In this document: in pieces, positions 17,161 through 27,116 of the stretch
Layout: the number at the start of each line of letters is the position of its first letter
Numbering within the stretch: position 1 is the stretch's first letter
Origin: Cupriavidus pauculus
GTDB lineage: Bacteria; Pseudomonadota; Gammaproteobacteria; Burkholderiales; Burkholderiaceae
DNA length: 64,000 nt
Direction: 5' to 3'
NCBI RefSeq assembly: GCF_022179805.1
Contig: NZ_BPUO01000002.1
Coordinates: 186,001-250,000 of the forward strand
Position numbers and translations under genes: made by a program
Notes under the pieces: model-generated
Databases searched by the model: none
What the model saw: the letters and a program-made list of their open reading frames with translations, nothing else
What the model was told of the DNA's origin: nothing

Positions 17161-18498
17161 ATGACAGCTCGACGCATTCCGGCACGGCCGCACGCACAGA
17201 AGCCACGGCAACGTGGCCAGATCACGCTGATCGCCGCCGTGCTGATGATTGGACTGGTGGGCGCGGCGGGCCTGGGCATCGACGGCGGCATGGCCTACAT
17301 GACCAAGGCACGCCTGAACGCCGCCGTGGACTCTGCGGCCGTGGCCGCCGCGCGCGCCGTCACCAACGGCACCACGCAGTCCGAGCAGACCGCCGCCGCA
17401 CGCCAGGCCGCCACCGACTTCTTCAACGCCAACTTCCCGGCCGGCTACCTGCGTGGCACGCCGAAGCTGAACACGCCCAGCGTCACGTTCGACCAGGGCA
17501 AGGTCACGATCGCGGTGTCCGCCACGGCCACCATGCCGCTGTCGCTGATGAAGGTGCTGGGCTTCCAGAACGTGGCGGTGGCGGCCACGTCCACGACCAT
17601 CCGCAAGGACCTGGACATGGTCTTCGTGATCGATTCGTCAGGATCGATGAAAGACGTATGGAGCACCGTGCGCAGCAACGCCAACAGCTTCCTGAACCAG
17701 TTCAGTCCGTCGACGGACCGGGTCGGGCTGGTGCATTTCTCGTCGGGGGCTGTCTCCGACGTGGCCATCCGCACCACCACGCGCGGCTTTGACCGGCCCG
17801 CGATGCAGACAAAGATCACGAACCTGTCGAACGGCGGCTACACGAACTACGCCGAAGGCATGTGGCAGGCACGCAGCCAGCTCAACAGCATTACCAGCAC
17901 CAACCGCTCCAGCCTGCGCGTGATTGTGTTTTTCTCCGACGGCAATCCGAACACGATTGCCGCGGCCTACAAGACAGTGGGGGGCACCAACTGCACGGGC
18001 GGCATCATGTCCGAAGGCATCAAGAACAACGATGACGTCAACGGCTACTTTGCCTTCGACAAGCAGGACTCGGAGGTCAACAGCAGTTGCGACGACGGCA
18101 CGCTGACCAGCAACGAACTGCCCAAGCAGATTCCCCAGTACTACAACGCCCACGACCCGGCCGATACCGAATTCCTGATGGTAGGCAGCCAGCCCAAGAC
18201 CGTGACGGCGGCGGCGGATAGCAAATCGATTGCACAGAACATCTTCAACGCGTCGTACAACGTGCCGCTGGCCATGGCGTCGTCGCTGCGCACGCAGGGG
18301 GTCTATATCTTCACGCTGGGGCTGGGCGGCAATGGCTCCCTCGATGCGGACCTGCTAAAGCGGATGGCCAACACGGCCGACGCCACCGGCTACAACAAGA
18401 ACCAGCCGACCGGCATCTACTGCTACGCGGCCACCATCAACGACCTGCGGCCATGCTTCTCGAAGCTGGCCTCTGAGATCCTGCGCATCTCGCAATAG
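17161..18498 (+). CDS. tadG: TadG-like protein with von Willebrand A domain
   Basis: A 445-residue protein with an N-terminal TadE/G-type helix (RGQITLIAAVLMIGLVGAAG, then GIDGGMAYMTKARLNAAVDSAAVAAARAV) and a VWA domain from about residue 150. The metal-ion-dependent adhesion site is intact at its first motif (VFVIDSSGSM, DxSxS), and VIVFFSDGNPN supplies the later Asp. It probably forms part of the pilus tip or acts in adhesion. It is the last gene of the 11.7-kb pilus operon; a strong hairpin follows at 18542. Confidence 0.92.
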   Translation: MTARRIPARPHAQKPRQRGQITLIAAVLMIGLVGAAGLGIDGGMAYMTKARLNAAVDSAAVAAARAVTNGTTQSEQTAAARQAATDFFNANFPAGYLRGTPKLNTPSVTFDQGKVTIAVSATATMPLSLMKVLGFQNVAVAATSTTIRKDLDMVFVIDSSGSMKDVWSTVRSNANSFLNQFSPSTDRVGLVHFSSGAVSDVAIRTTTRGFDRPAMQTKITNLSNGGYTNYAEGMWQARSQLNSITSTNRSSLRVIVFFSDGNPNTIAAAYKTVGGTNCTGGIMSEGIKNNDDVNGYFAFDKQDSEVNSSCDDGTLTSNELPKQIPQYYNAHDPADTEFLMVGSQPKTVTAAADSKSIAQNIFNASYNVPLAMASSLRTQGVYIFTLGLGGNGSLDADLLKRMANTADATGYNKNQPTGIYCYAATINDLRPCFSKLASEILRISQ

Positions 18499-18541
18499 CC
18501 CAAGGGGCGCGAGCACGCAGGCAGCGATTGCCGACGGGGGA

Positions 18542-18584
18542 CCGTGCGCCCTCTCCGGGTTGTTCCCGGGGAGGGGTCGCACGG
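18542..18584 (+). terminator. Large GC-rich hairpin after the pilus operon
   Basis: CCGTGCG (18542-18548) and CGCACGG (18578-18584) enclose an inner stem CCCTCTCCGGG / CCCGGGGAGGG with loop TTGTT. There is no T-run, so it may be a weak or Rho-assisted end of the Tad transcript. It lies 60 bases before the next start codon on the same strand. Confidence 0.5.
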
Positions 18585-18643
18585 GCGGCAATCATGGGAC
18601 AATCGGCGCATCGCGGCCAGCGTTGCCGCCAGCGGGAGTCCCC

Positions 18644-19432
18644 ATGAAACTACGCATCCTCAGCGACATCCACCTGGAACACAACACGCCGGACGCCATA
18701 CCCGACTGCGCCGCCGACGTGGTCATCCTGGCCGGCGACATCGCCAACGGCCGCGACGGCATCGACTGGGCCGCCCGCACCTTCCGCCAGCGCGTGCTCT
18801 ACGTGCCGGGCAACCACGAGTACTACGAGAGCGCCTTCGATCCGGTGGACCGCCTGATGGCCGACGGCGCAGCCGACACCGCCAACGTGACGCTGCTGAA
18901 CGGATCGGTCGCGGAGTTTCCGGACGCCGACGGCGGCCCGGTGCGTGTGATCGGCGCCACGTGGTGGACCGACTACGCGCTCTATGGCGAGAACCGCATC
19001 GACGAGGCCATGGCCGCCTGCGCCAAGGTGGTGGTGGACCATCGGCTGATCGCTACGGCCGGCGACGACGGCCAGCCGCGCCCGTTCACCCCCGCCGACG
19101 CGCTGGCGCGCCACCGTGCCGCCACGGCGTGGCTGACCGATACGCTCGCCCAGCCCTTCGACGGCAAGACCGTGGTGGTCACCCACCACGGCCCCGACCT
19201 GGGCAGCCTCGACGCCCGCTACGCACACGACATCGTGTCCGCCGGCTTCATCTCGCGCCGCCCCGACCTCGTGGCCCAGGCCGACCTGTGGATTCACGGC
19301 CATACCCACACGAGCTTCGACTACTGGATCGACGACACGCGCGTGGTCTGCAACCCGCGCGGCTATATCTCAAGGCGCCATGGCACGCCAGAGAACCCGG
19401 TGTTCGATTGGGGGAAGGTGGTGGAGGTTTAG
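18644..19432 (+). CDS. Calcineurin-like metallophosphoesterase
   Basis: A 262-residue cytoplasmic protein with the full metal-site set of the family: DIH (Asp8, His10), AGDIANG, PGNHEYY, THHGPD and HGHTH. No signal peptide. The substrate is unknown; similar small phosphoesterases act on phosphodiesters or nucleotides. AGCGGGAG precedes the ATG. It stands alone, between the Tad operon and the convergent groESL operon. Confidence 0.88.
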   Translation: MKLRILSDIHLEHNTPDAIPDCAADVVILAGDIANGRDGIDWAARTFRQRVLYVPGNHEYYESAFDPVDRLMADGAADTANVTLLNGSVAEFPDADGGPVRVIGATWWTDYALYGENRIDEAMAACAKVVVDHRLIATAGDDGQPRPFTPADALARHRAATAWLTDTLAQPFDGKTVVVTHHGPDLGSLDARYAHDIVSAGFISRRPDLVAQADLWIHGHTHTSFDYWIDDTRVVCNPRGYISRRHGTPENPVFDWGKVVEV

Positions 19433-19457
19433 CTTGACCCGCCGCCGCGTCCGGTTT

Positions 19458-19584
19458 GCTCCCCTCTCCCGCAAGGCGGGAGAGGGGTTGGGGGTGAGGG
19501 CAAAGCGGTTCTGCTTGCCAATCACGTCAGCAATTGACCCGCTGGCCCTCTCCCCCGCCCCTCTCCCGGAGGGAGAGGGGAGAA
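19458..19584. repeat. Composite double-hairpin intergenic repeat, copy 2
   Basis: Same structure as the copy at 1161-1286: hairpin CCCCTCTCCCGC(AAG)GCGGGAGAGGGG, TTGGGGGTGAGGGC, spacer, then GCCCTC-TCCCCCG and hairpin CCCCTCTCCC / GGGAGAGGGG. It fills the gap between a + strand phosphoesterase gene and the groEL terminator. Confidence 0.8.
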
Positions 19585-19616
19585 AACACCAGGTGATTTC
19601 TGCCAAGCCACCACCC

Positions 19617-19661
19617 CAAAAAACAAAAACCCCCAAGGGCTTTCACCCTTGGGGGTTTTTT
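19617..19661. terminator. Bidirectional terminator of groESL
   Basis: Perfect 10-bp stem CCCCCAAGGG (19630-19639) / CCCTTGGGGG (19646-19655) with an A-rich tract before and six T after, so it can stop transcription in both directions: groESL from the right and any read-through from the left. Confidence 0.9.
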
Positions 19662-19696
19662 CAGACAGGCTCGATGGCCCGGCTGTCAGGCGTGAT

Positions 19697-21376
<1,680 letters not shown>

Positions 21377-21433
21377 CTAAAAAAGCGGAACGGTCGGAAT
21401 CTGGTGTATGTCTGGTGAGAGACGGGTGTCGTC

Positions 21434-21724
21434 TTACTTGTTGACGACAGCCATGATGTCTTCTTCGCGCATGACCAGCAGTTCCTGGCCATCCACCTTC
21501 ACGCCCTGGCCGGCATACTTGCCGAACAGCACGCGGTCACCCACCTTCACGTCGAGGGCGATGTTGTTGCCCTTGTCATCCTTCTTGCCCGGGCCAATGG
21601 CGAGCACTTCGCCTTGATCCGGCTTCTCGGCTGCATTGTCGGGAATCACGATGCCGGACGCGGTCTTGGTTTCGTTGTCCAGACGCTTCACGATCACACG
21701 GTCGTGCAGAGGACGCAGGTTCAT
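21434..21724 (-). CDS. groS: Co-chaperonin GroES (Hsp10)
   Basis: A 96-residue co-chaperonin beginning [15 protein letters not shown] and including the mobile-loop region ([19 protein letters not shown]) and the ending [12 protein letters not shown]. It caps the GroEL ring. The ATG at 21724 gives the family N-terminus; a longer frame to 21832 is not used. It is first in the operon, 93 bases before groEL, and is preceded by CIRCE and a sigma-70 promoter. Confidence 0.98.
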
Positions 21725-21839
21725 ACGGACTCCTAAATACAAAAAAGTGAGTTTCAGTTCACAAGATGGCCGGCTTCCGAATCGTTTCGGCGCGGCCATC
21801 TGGTTTTCGGGATACCGCAGGGAAGTGGCCAACTGGCTG

Positions 21840-21866
21840 TTAGCACTCTCCCCCAGCGAGTGCTAA
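21840..21866. promoter_or_regulatory. CIRCE operator (HrcA binding site)
   Basis: TTAGCACTC (21840-21848), nine bases, GAGTGCTAA (21858-21866): a perfect match to the CIRCE consensus. HrcA bound here represses groESL until heat shock. It overlaps the first base of the -10 box. Confidence 0.97.
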
Positions 21867-21894
21867 TTATAGGGACGGGGTATTTCGTTTTCAA
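21866..21894 (-). promoter_or_regulatory. Sigma-70 promoter of groESL
   Basis: On the minus strand TTGAAA (21894-21889), a 17-base spacer, then TATAAT (21871-21866). It is a near-perfect housekeeping promoter, with the transcription start expected inside CIRCE. Confidence 0.9.
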
Positions 21895-22080
21895 GACGAG
21901 ACCTGAATGGGTGTTTACCCGTACACATGGCAGGATCCTCCCGGAAACCCCTGGCGCCGCGTCAACATGTGCCCGGAAAGGCCCGGAAAGCCGCTGCCCG
22001 CCGCCCGGTCGTGTCCCCGAAAAGCCGCGCTGCCGCGTTGCCTGATGCAACCCCTGTATTCCGCCTTGCCCAGACCAGCC

Positions 22081-24396
22081 ATGTCTCGCCAACCCCTTGC
22101 TACCGCCCTGCCGGGCTGGATCGTCCTGATCGGACTGTTCCTGACCGGCCTGCTGTCATGCCAGGCCGCCCTGGCGCAATGCCAGCCCCGCCAGCCGGCC
22201 GCCGGCCCCGGTGACAGCGCCGGCGCCCGCCCCCGCATCGGCCTGGTGCTGTCCGGCGGTGGCGCGCGCGGCTATGCCCACATTGGCGTGCTCAAGGCGT
22301 TGGAGCGGATGCGGGTGCCGGTGGACTGCATTGCGGCCACCAGCATGGGCGCGGTGGTGGGTGGCCTGTACGCCAGCGGCCTGGGGGCTGACGAGCTGGA
22401 CGCCCGGCTGGCCAAGGTCAACCTGGCCGACATCGTGTTCGACCGCAATGAACGCGCGCAACTGCCGCAGACGCTACGCGAGGACGATTTCCGGTATCCG
22501 ATCGGCATTTCCGCCGGACTGGGCAAGGACGGCGTCAAGCTGCCGGTCGGGCTGGTGCAGGGCAACCGGCTGCTGTCGCTGCTGCAGGACTGGACGGCCG
22601 CCTGGCCTGGCGATGTGGATTTCAACAGCCTGCCGGTGCCCTTCCGCACCATCGCCACCGACCTGGGCACCGGCGCGCCCGTGGTGCTCGACCACGGGTC
22701 GCTGCCGCGCGCGATCCGCGCCAGCGCCGCCGTGCCGGGGCTGTTCGCGCCGTTTCCGGTGGATGGCCGCACGCTGGTCGACGGCGGGCTGGTCAGCAAC
22801 CTGCCGGTACAGATGGCGCGCGACATGGGCGCCGATATCGTGATCGCGGTCAACGTGGCCACGCCGCTCGACGATCCCTCGAACCTCGATTCCCCGGCGG
22901 CCGTCACGCAGCAGATGGTGACCATCCTCACCAACCAGAACGTGGTGGCGCAGAAAGCGCTGCTCGGCCCGCGCGACGTGCTGCTGGAGCCCGACCTGGG
23001 CACGCTGACATTCTCGGACTTCTCGCACGCGCACGACGGCGTGCAGCGCGGCGAAGCCGCCGCCCAGGCCAGCGCGCCCCGGCTGGCCGCGCTGGCCCTG
23101 CCCCGTGATGCATGGGACGACTACGTGGCCGCCCGTGCCGCGCGCGTGGCCACCGTGGCGACGCGCCGGGTCGATGCGATCGAGGTGCATACCTCGGGCC
23201 GCATCCCGCCTTCGTATGTGCGCCAGTACCTGCGCACGCGCGAAGGCGAGCGCTATGACGCCGCCGCCATCAACCACGACCTGAACCAGCTGTCGACCAC
23301 CGGCGATTTCGAGACCGTCACGCAGGAGCTGGTCACCGAGAATGGCCGTTCGGTGCTCAAGGTCGATGCGCAGGAAAAATCGTGGGGTCCGCAGTTCCTG
23401 CTGTTTGGCTTTGGCCTGTCCACCACCTTCGACGGCAAGGGCGCGTTCAACCTGCAGCTCGGCCACCGCTATCCGTGGCTCACCCAAGGCGGGCTCGAAT
23501 GGCGCAACGACGTGGTGCTGGGCAGCAGCCAGGCCAAATGGCATACCGAGCTGCGGCAGCCCGTGTTCGACCGCCTGGGCTTCTATATCGCGCCGTACCT
23601 GGAGTACGGGCGCAAGCACGTGGATATCTATCCCGACAACGGGCCCAGCCGCAACGCCACGCCGCTGACCGCCGTGCGCGTCGATACGGCCATCGCGGGG
23701 CTGGACTTCGGCCTGCCGATCGGCCGTCTGGGCGAGTTCCGGCTTGGCGCCAACTACCAGCAGGTGCGCTACTACTCCGACTATCTGGTGGGCGGCCCGC
23801 TGGTTGGCCGCTTCAGCGCGTCGGTGCGGCAACCCGTGGTGCGCGCCGAGCTGACCATCGACCAACTCGACGATCCGCTGTATCCGCGCAAGGGCTACTA
23901 CTTCAATGCGGTGAACCAGCTTTCGTTCGGCGGCGTCGACAACAGTTTCGACGACGTGCACGCCAAGGCCCTGTGGGCGGTCAGCCATGGCCGCCATACG
24001 CTGAACCTGGCAGCCGAGGGCGCCATGACCTACAACGACCACCGCTCCGACAACAGCGTCAGCGGCGGGCTGGGCTTCACGCTGGGCGGATTCCAGCGGC
24101 TGTCCGCCTATGCGCCGGACCAGTTCTCGGGCAACTACCTGCTATACGGCCGGCTCACCTACCTGAACGAATTGCGCGAATTCACGCTGCCGGGCCTGCG
24201 CACGACGGTGTTCGGCAGCAGTCTGGAAGTGGGCGATGTCTGGCTCAGGCGGCGCAACTTCGGCAGCGGCCCGTACAAGTCCAGCGCCAGCGTGTTCATC
24301 GGGGGCAACAGCGTGATCGGGCCGCTCTACTTCGGCTTTGCAGCCGCGCCGGCCGGCGTGTGGAACATCTACCTACAGCTGGGGCGCGTGTTCTGA
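22081..24396 (+). CDS. Patatin-like phospholipase with POTRA and outer-membrane barrel
   Basis: About 771 residues. After a signal peptide (WIVLIGLFLTGLL...ALA) comes a patatin lipase domain with the oxyanion motif GGGARGY, the nucleophile elbow ATSMGAVVGG and the Asp of the dyad in LVDGGLVSNLP. A POTRA-like segment follows (IEVHTSGRIPPSYVRQYLRT), then a 16-strand-type barrel of the BamA/surface antigen family ending in Phe (LQLGRVF). This is the layout of PlpD-type (type Vd) autotransporters. The first Gly of GxSxG is Ala here. The ATG at 22081 is chosen for its signal peptide; 22045 is possible. The end overlaps the convergent hydrolase gene by 24 bases. Confidence 0.9.
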   Translation: MSRQPLATALPGWIVLIGLFLTGLLSCQAALAQCQPRQPAAGPGDSAGARPRIGLVLSGGGARGYAHIGVLKALERMRVPVDCIAATSMGAVVGGLYASGLGADELDARLAKVNLADIVFDRNERAQLPQTLREDDFRYPIGISAGLGKDGVKLPVGLVQGNRLLSLLQDWTAAWPGDVDFNSLPVPFRTIATDLGTGAPVVLDHGSLPRAIRASAAVPGLFAPFPVDGRTLVDGGLVSNLPVQMARDMGADIVIAVNVATPLDDPSNLDSPAAVTQQMVTILTNQNVVAQKALLGPRDVLLEPDLGTLTFSDFSHAHDGVQRGEAAAQASAPRLAALALPRDAWDDYVAARAARVATVATRRVDAIEVHTSGRIPPSYVRQYLRTREGERYDAAAINHDLNQLSTTGDFETVTQELVTENGRSVLKVDAQEKSWGPQFLLFGFGLSTTFDGKGAFNLQLGHRYPWLTQGGLEWRNDVVLGSSQAKWHTELRQPVFDRLGFYIAPYLEYGRKHVDIYPDNGPSRNATPLTAVRVDTAIAGLDFGLPIGRLGEFRLGANYQQVRYYSDYLVGGPLVGRFSASVRQPVVRAELTIDQLDDPLYPRKGYYFNAVNQLSFGGVDNSFDDVHAKALWAVSHGRHTLNLAAEGAMTYNDHRSDNSVSGGLGFTLGGFQRLSAYAPDQFSGNYLLYGRLTYLNELREFTLPGLRTTVFGSSLEVGDVWLRRRNFGSGPYKSSASVFIGGNSVIGPLYFGFAAAPAGVWNIYLQLGRVF

Positions 24397-25257
24397 CGGG
24401 CTGTCCGGGCTGGTGGGAATGACCGGGGTGCCAGGCAGCGCCGGCGCGTCCACGGCCCGGCGCGCGCGCAGCCGCCCGGCGCTGGCTTCGAGCCCCAGGA
24501 ACTCGACCACGCTGGCCATGACCTGTTCGCGGTCGTTGTCCACGCAGATCATGTGGTAGCTGTTCTCGACCACCACGCCGCGCGACTTCGGCACGTTCGC
24601 CAGCAGGAAGTCCGCCGAGCGCACCGACGTCAGCTCGTCCTCGCGCGCATGCACCACCAGCGTCTCGCATGGCACGCGCCGCGCGCCGTCCAGCACCCAG
24701 CGCCGCAGGCGGTCCACCTGGCGCACGCAGGTCAGCGGCACCCAGCGATAGTGGAAGTTGTCGCCACGTTCGAACTTGGCCTTGACGATGGCGCGCACCA
24801 GGTCGTTCTTGATGCCGAACGGTTCGTTTTCTTCCACCTTGATCCGCGCGGGCAGCACGGGCAGCCGGTAGACGACATGGCGCAGCCACCGGTAGGGCGG
24901 CGTCGACCAGCCATCGATGAAGACCGGCGCCGACAGCACCACGAGGCGGCCCTTGCGATGCTGGCGTCGCTCGCACAGCACGGTGGTCAGCAGCGCGCCC
25001 ATGCACATGCCGATCACGTGGAAGGTTTCGTACTGGTCCACCAGCGCGTCGTACGCCTCGGTCACCGCGTCGATCCATTGCTCGGCGCGTACAGACAGCA
25101 GGTCCTCGGGCGTGCCGCCGTGGCCCGGCAGCGTAACGGCGTGCGTTTCCACGCCGCCGCGCCGCAGCACCTTGTGCATCGGCCCGAGGTCGTACTGGGT
25201 ACCGCCCAGGCCGTGGATCAGCAAGGCGCCAGTGCGTGGCGCCTGTTCCGTCGTCAT
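24373..25257 (-). CDS. Alpha/beta hydrolase with Cys nucleophile
   Basis: A 294-residue cytoplasmic hydrolase. The oxyanion segment HGLGG (residues 15-19) and a lid-like insertion are present, and the nucleophile elbow reads GMCMGA, placing Cys85 where serine esterases have Ser. The Asp (HAREDELTS) and His (ENSYHMI) of the triad are in place. It looks like the carboxylesterase/monoacylglycerol lipase group. Cys nucleophiles occur in dienelactone hydrolases, but this is not one by length and motif. Its start overlaps the stop of the MASE1-PAS gene by 4 bases, so the two are probably translated together. Confidence 0.85.
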   Translation of the reverse strand: MTTEQAPRTGALLIHGLGGTQYDLGPMHKVLRRGGVETHAVTLPGHGGTPEDLLSVRAEQWIDAVTEAYDALVDQYETFHVIGMCMGALLTTVLCERRQHRKGRLVVLSAPVFIDGWSTPPYRWLRHVVYRLPVLPARIKVEENEPFGIKNDLVRAIVKAKFERGDNFHYRWVPLTCVRQVDRLRRWVLDGARRVPCETLVVHAREDELTSVRSADFLLANVPKSRGVVVENSYHMICVDNDREQVMASVVEFLGLEASAGRLRARRAVDAPALPGTPVIPTSPDSPSEHAPQL

Positions 25258-26543
25258 GCCGCGCGCCGTCCCTCGGTGTCGTGCCGCGCCACGATGCGCC
25301 AGGCGCCGGCCACCAGTGCCACGGAGTCGTCGCCGTCCATTAGCGGGCCACTCATGTCGACCACGGTCGTGCTGCTGCCAGCCGGCAGCAGCACCCGGAA
25401 GGTCAAATCGCCACCCACCTCACCCGCGCTTTCGCGCAGCCAGCGACGGCGCACGGCGGCCCGATCGTCGGGATGCACGCTGGCCAGCACGTCGTCCAGC
25501 GTGGCGAATGCCGCCTCGGACAAGCCGAACACCTGTTCGACACTGCCGCTCCAGCGCAGCCGGCCGCTATGCGGGTCGAGGTTGTAGACCAGTTGCCCGC
25601 TGGCAGCCAGCGCCAGGTCCACGTCGTTCTGGCGGCGTGCGGCGGCCTCGTGCAATTGCTCGCGCGCGGTGCGCAGCGTGCTGATCAGCAGCGTCAGCAG
25701 GGCCGCCACCGCCAGGTAGAGCTGCGCCACCAGCAGCGAATAGCCGTGGTGCACGGCGGTATCGGCAAACGGGCCATCGCCCTGCGCGGTGTTCAGCAGC
25801 ACCAGCGCCGACAGCGCGGCCACCGCCACCGAGCCGCCCCGCCCGCCCAGCAACAGCGCCACGATGGCCACGAAGAACAGCGGGATATAGGTCAGCGCAT
25901 ACGCCACGCCCAGCGACAGTTGCACGAGCCGCGTGCCGTCGAACACGACCGCCGAGGTCACCAGCACGGCCAGCAGCGCGGCCAGGCCGGCCAGGAATTC
26001 AATGCGGCGCCGCCCGCCGGACCGCGCCGCGCTGAAGCGGCCCCATCCGGCCAGCACCGGCGTGACAATCAGCACGCCCACGAAATCGGCCGTCGCCCAC
26101 ACCTTGGCCGTGGCCCAGAACGGCACGTCAAGGAACAGCCAGAACCAGCCGGCGCCAAGCACCGCGCCGCCGACGCTGCTGACCACTGCAGCCAGCAGCA
26201 CGCCGCGCAGGAACGCCAGCCCTTCGAGCGAAAAACGCCGCATCTGCACCAGCGCCACGGCCAGCGCCGCAAAGCCGATCTCGTCGACCGAGAACAGCAG
26301 CATGCGAAACGCGTCGCGCCCTTCCACCTCGCCCAGCAGCATCTGCGCGGCCACGAACGCCAGCGCCAGCCCCGCCCAGCGGCGGGCCGGGGCCAGCATG
26401 AACGCGGCCACGGTCACGCCGGCAGGCAGCCAGATATAGCCGGTGGCGGCAAACGGCCCGTTGATCTTGTGCGAGGCGTAGCCGCAGATGAAGTACAGGA
26501 TCGCCCATAGCGGCAGGGCCATGATCCGGTTCGAGAGTTTCAC
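25254..26543 (-). CDS. MASE1 membrane sensor with PAS domain, no output domain
   Basis: A 429-residue protein. The first 270 or so residues form a MASE1 membrane domain (ATGYIWLPAGVTVAAFMLAPARRW). A linker is followed by a PAS fold (about 305-415; LALAASGQLVYNLDPHSGRLRWSGSVEQVFG, DDVLASVHPDDRAAVRRRW). MASE1 proteins normally end in GGDEF, EAL or kinase modules; here nothing follows the PAS. The protein may act on a partner, and the downstream hydrolase gene overlaps its stop by 4 bases. A truncated diguanylate cyclase is the alternative. Confidence 0.82.
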   Translation of the reverse strand: MKLSNRIMALPLWAILYFICGYASHKINGPFAATGYIWLPAGVTVAAFMLAPARRWAGLALAFVAAQMLLGEVEGRDAFRMLLFSVDEIGFAALAVALVQMRRFSLEGLAFLRGVLLAAVVSSVGGAVLGAGWFWLFLDVPFWATAKVWATADFVGVLIVTPVLAGWGRFSAARSGGRRRIEFLAGLAALLAVLVTSAVVFDGTRLVQLSLGVAYALTYIPLFFVAIVALLLGGRGGSVAVAALSALVLLNTAQGDGPFADTAVHHGYSLLVAQLYLAVAALLTLLISTLRTAREQLHEAAARRQNDVDLALAASGQLVYNLDPHSGRLRWSGSVEQVFGLSEAAFATLDDVLASVHPDDRAAVRRRWLRESAGEVGGDLTFRVLLPAGSSTTVVDMSGPLMDGDDSVALVAGAWRIVARHDTEGRRAA

Positions 26544-26702
26544 AGTGGATTCCTGATGCGAGGCGGCGTATGCGTTTCGCAGGGCCGCCCCGGATGAACG
26601 AATGACCGCGCCGGCCAGTTGACGGGATGCGTCAACTGGCGCGTTCAGACGGGCGTCTTAAACGCCACAAATACAGAGGGTGACGAAAAACCGCCAGCGC
26701 GT

Positions 26703-26987
26703 CTAGTTCAGGCCGCTGCTGTCCACGTACCCGAGTGCCTCGCGCACGGCACGGCGCGCCTTGAGCAGGTAGCAGACCTGGTGATCGCGGATCACCAGTG
26801 CCAGCACGTCCGCCTGGACCATTTCCTGGAAATGGTGGGCCGCGCGGCGCAGCGTCACGCCAGCCACCTGGGCCAGCGCGATGGCCGGCAGGCCATCCTC
26901 GCCCGCCTCCAGCAGCGCGCGGCAGATGGCCGCGCGGGCCGGCTCCGTCAGCAATGCAAGGGTCAGGGTGCTTTCCTGGGTTTCCAT
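26703..26987 (-). CDS. Small ArsR-like winged-helix regulator
   Basis: A 94-residue HTH protein. The order of helices and the recognition region (ARAAICRALLEAGEDGLPAIALAQVAGVTLRRAAHHFQEMVQADVLAL) fit ArsR-type repressors. No clear metal-binding Cys cluster is seen; it has two Cys, in AICRALL and QVCYLL. The ATG at 26987 gives a standard N-terminus; 27047 is an in-frame alternative. It is divergent from the RND pump genes across about 130 bases and may control them. Confidence 0.75.
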   Translation of the reverse strand: METQESTLTLALLTEPARAAICRALLEAGEDGLPAIALAQVAGVTLRRAAHHFQEMVQADVLALVIRDHQVCYLLKARRAVREALGYVDSSGLN

Positions 26988-27049
26988 GGTGGTCCGCCTG
27001 ATGAAGAGTTGGCCGCAAGCCCGATGATGCCCCGACTGCAAGCGCATCG

Positions 27050-27072
27050 TAATAGACAGTAATACTCCTGTC
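27050..27072. promoter_or_regulatory. Possible operator between HTH gene and RND pump
   Basis: GACAG-N8-CTGTC (27055-27072) overlaps two GTAATA repeats (27050, 27059). It sits in the only gap between the regulator and the pump genes. Binding is unproven. Confidence 0.35.
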
Positions 27073-27116
27073 GTATCGCGGCTACGGTGCGCGTCCTATC
27101 CTTGTCGAGTCAAGCG

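Noticed and set aside
21872..21895. Sigma-32 heat-shock promoter before groES
   Set aside because: CTTGAAA is present, but CCCCGT follows only 8 bases later, too close for the consensus spacing.
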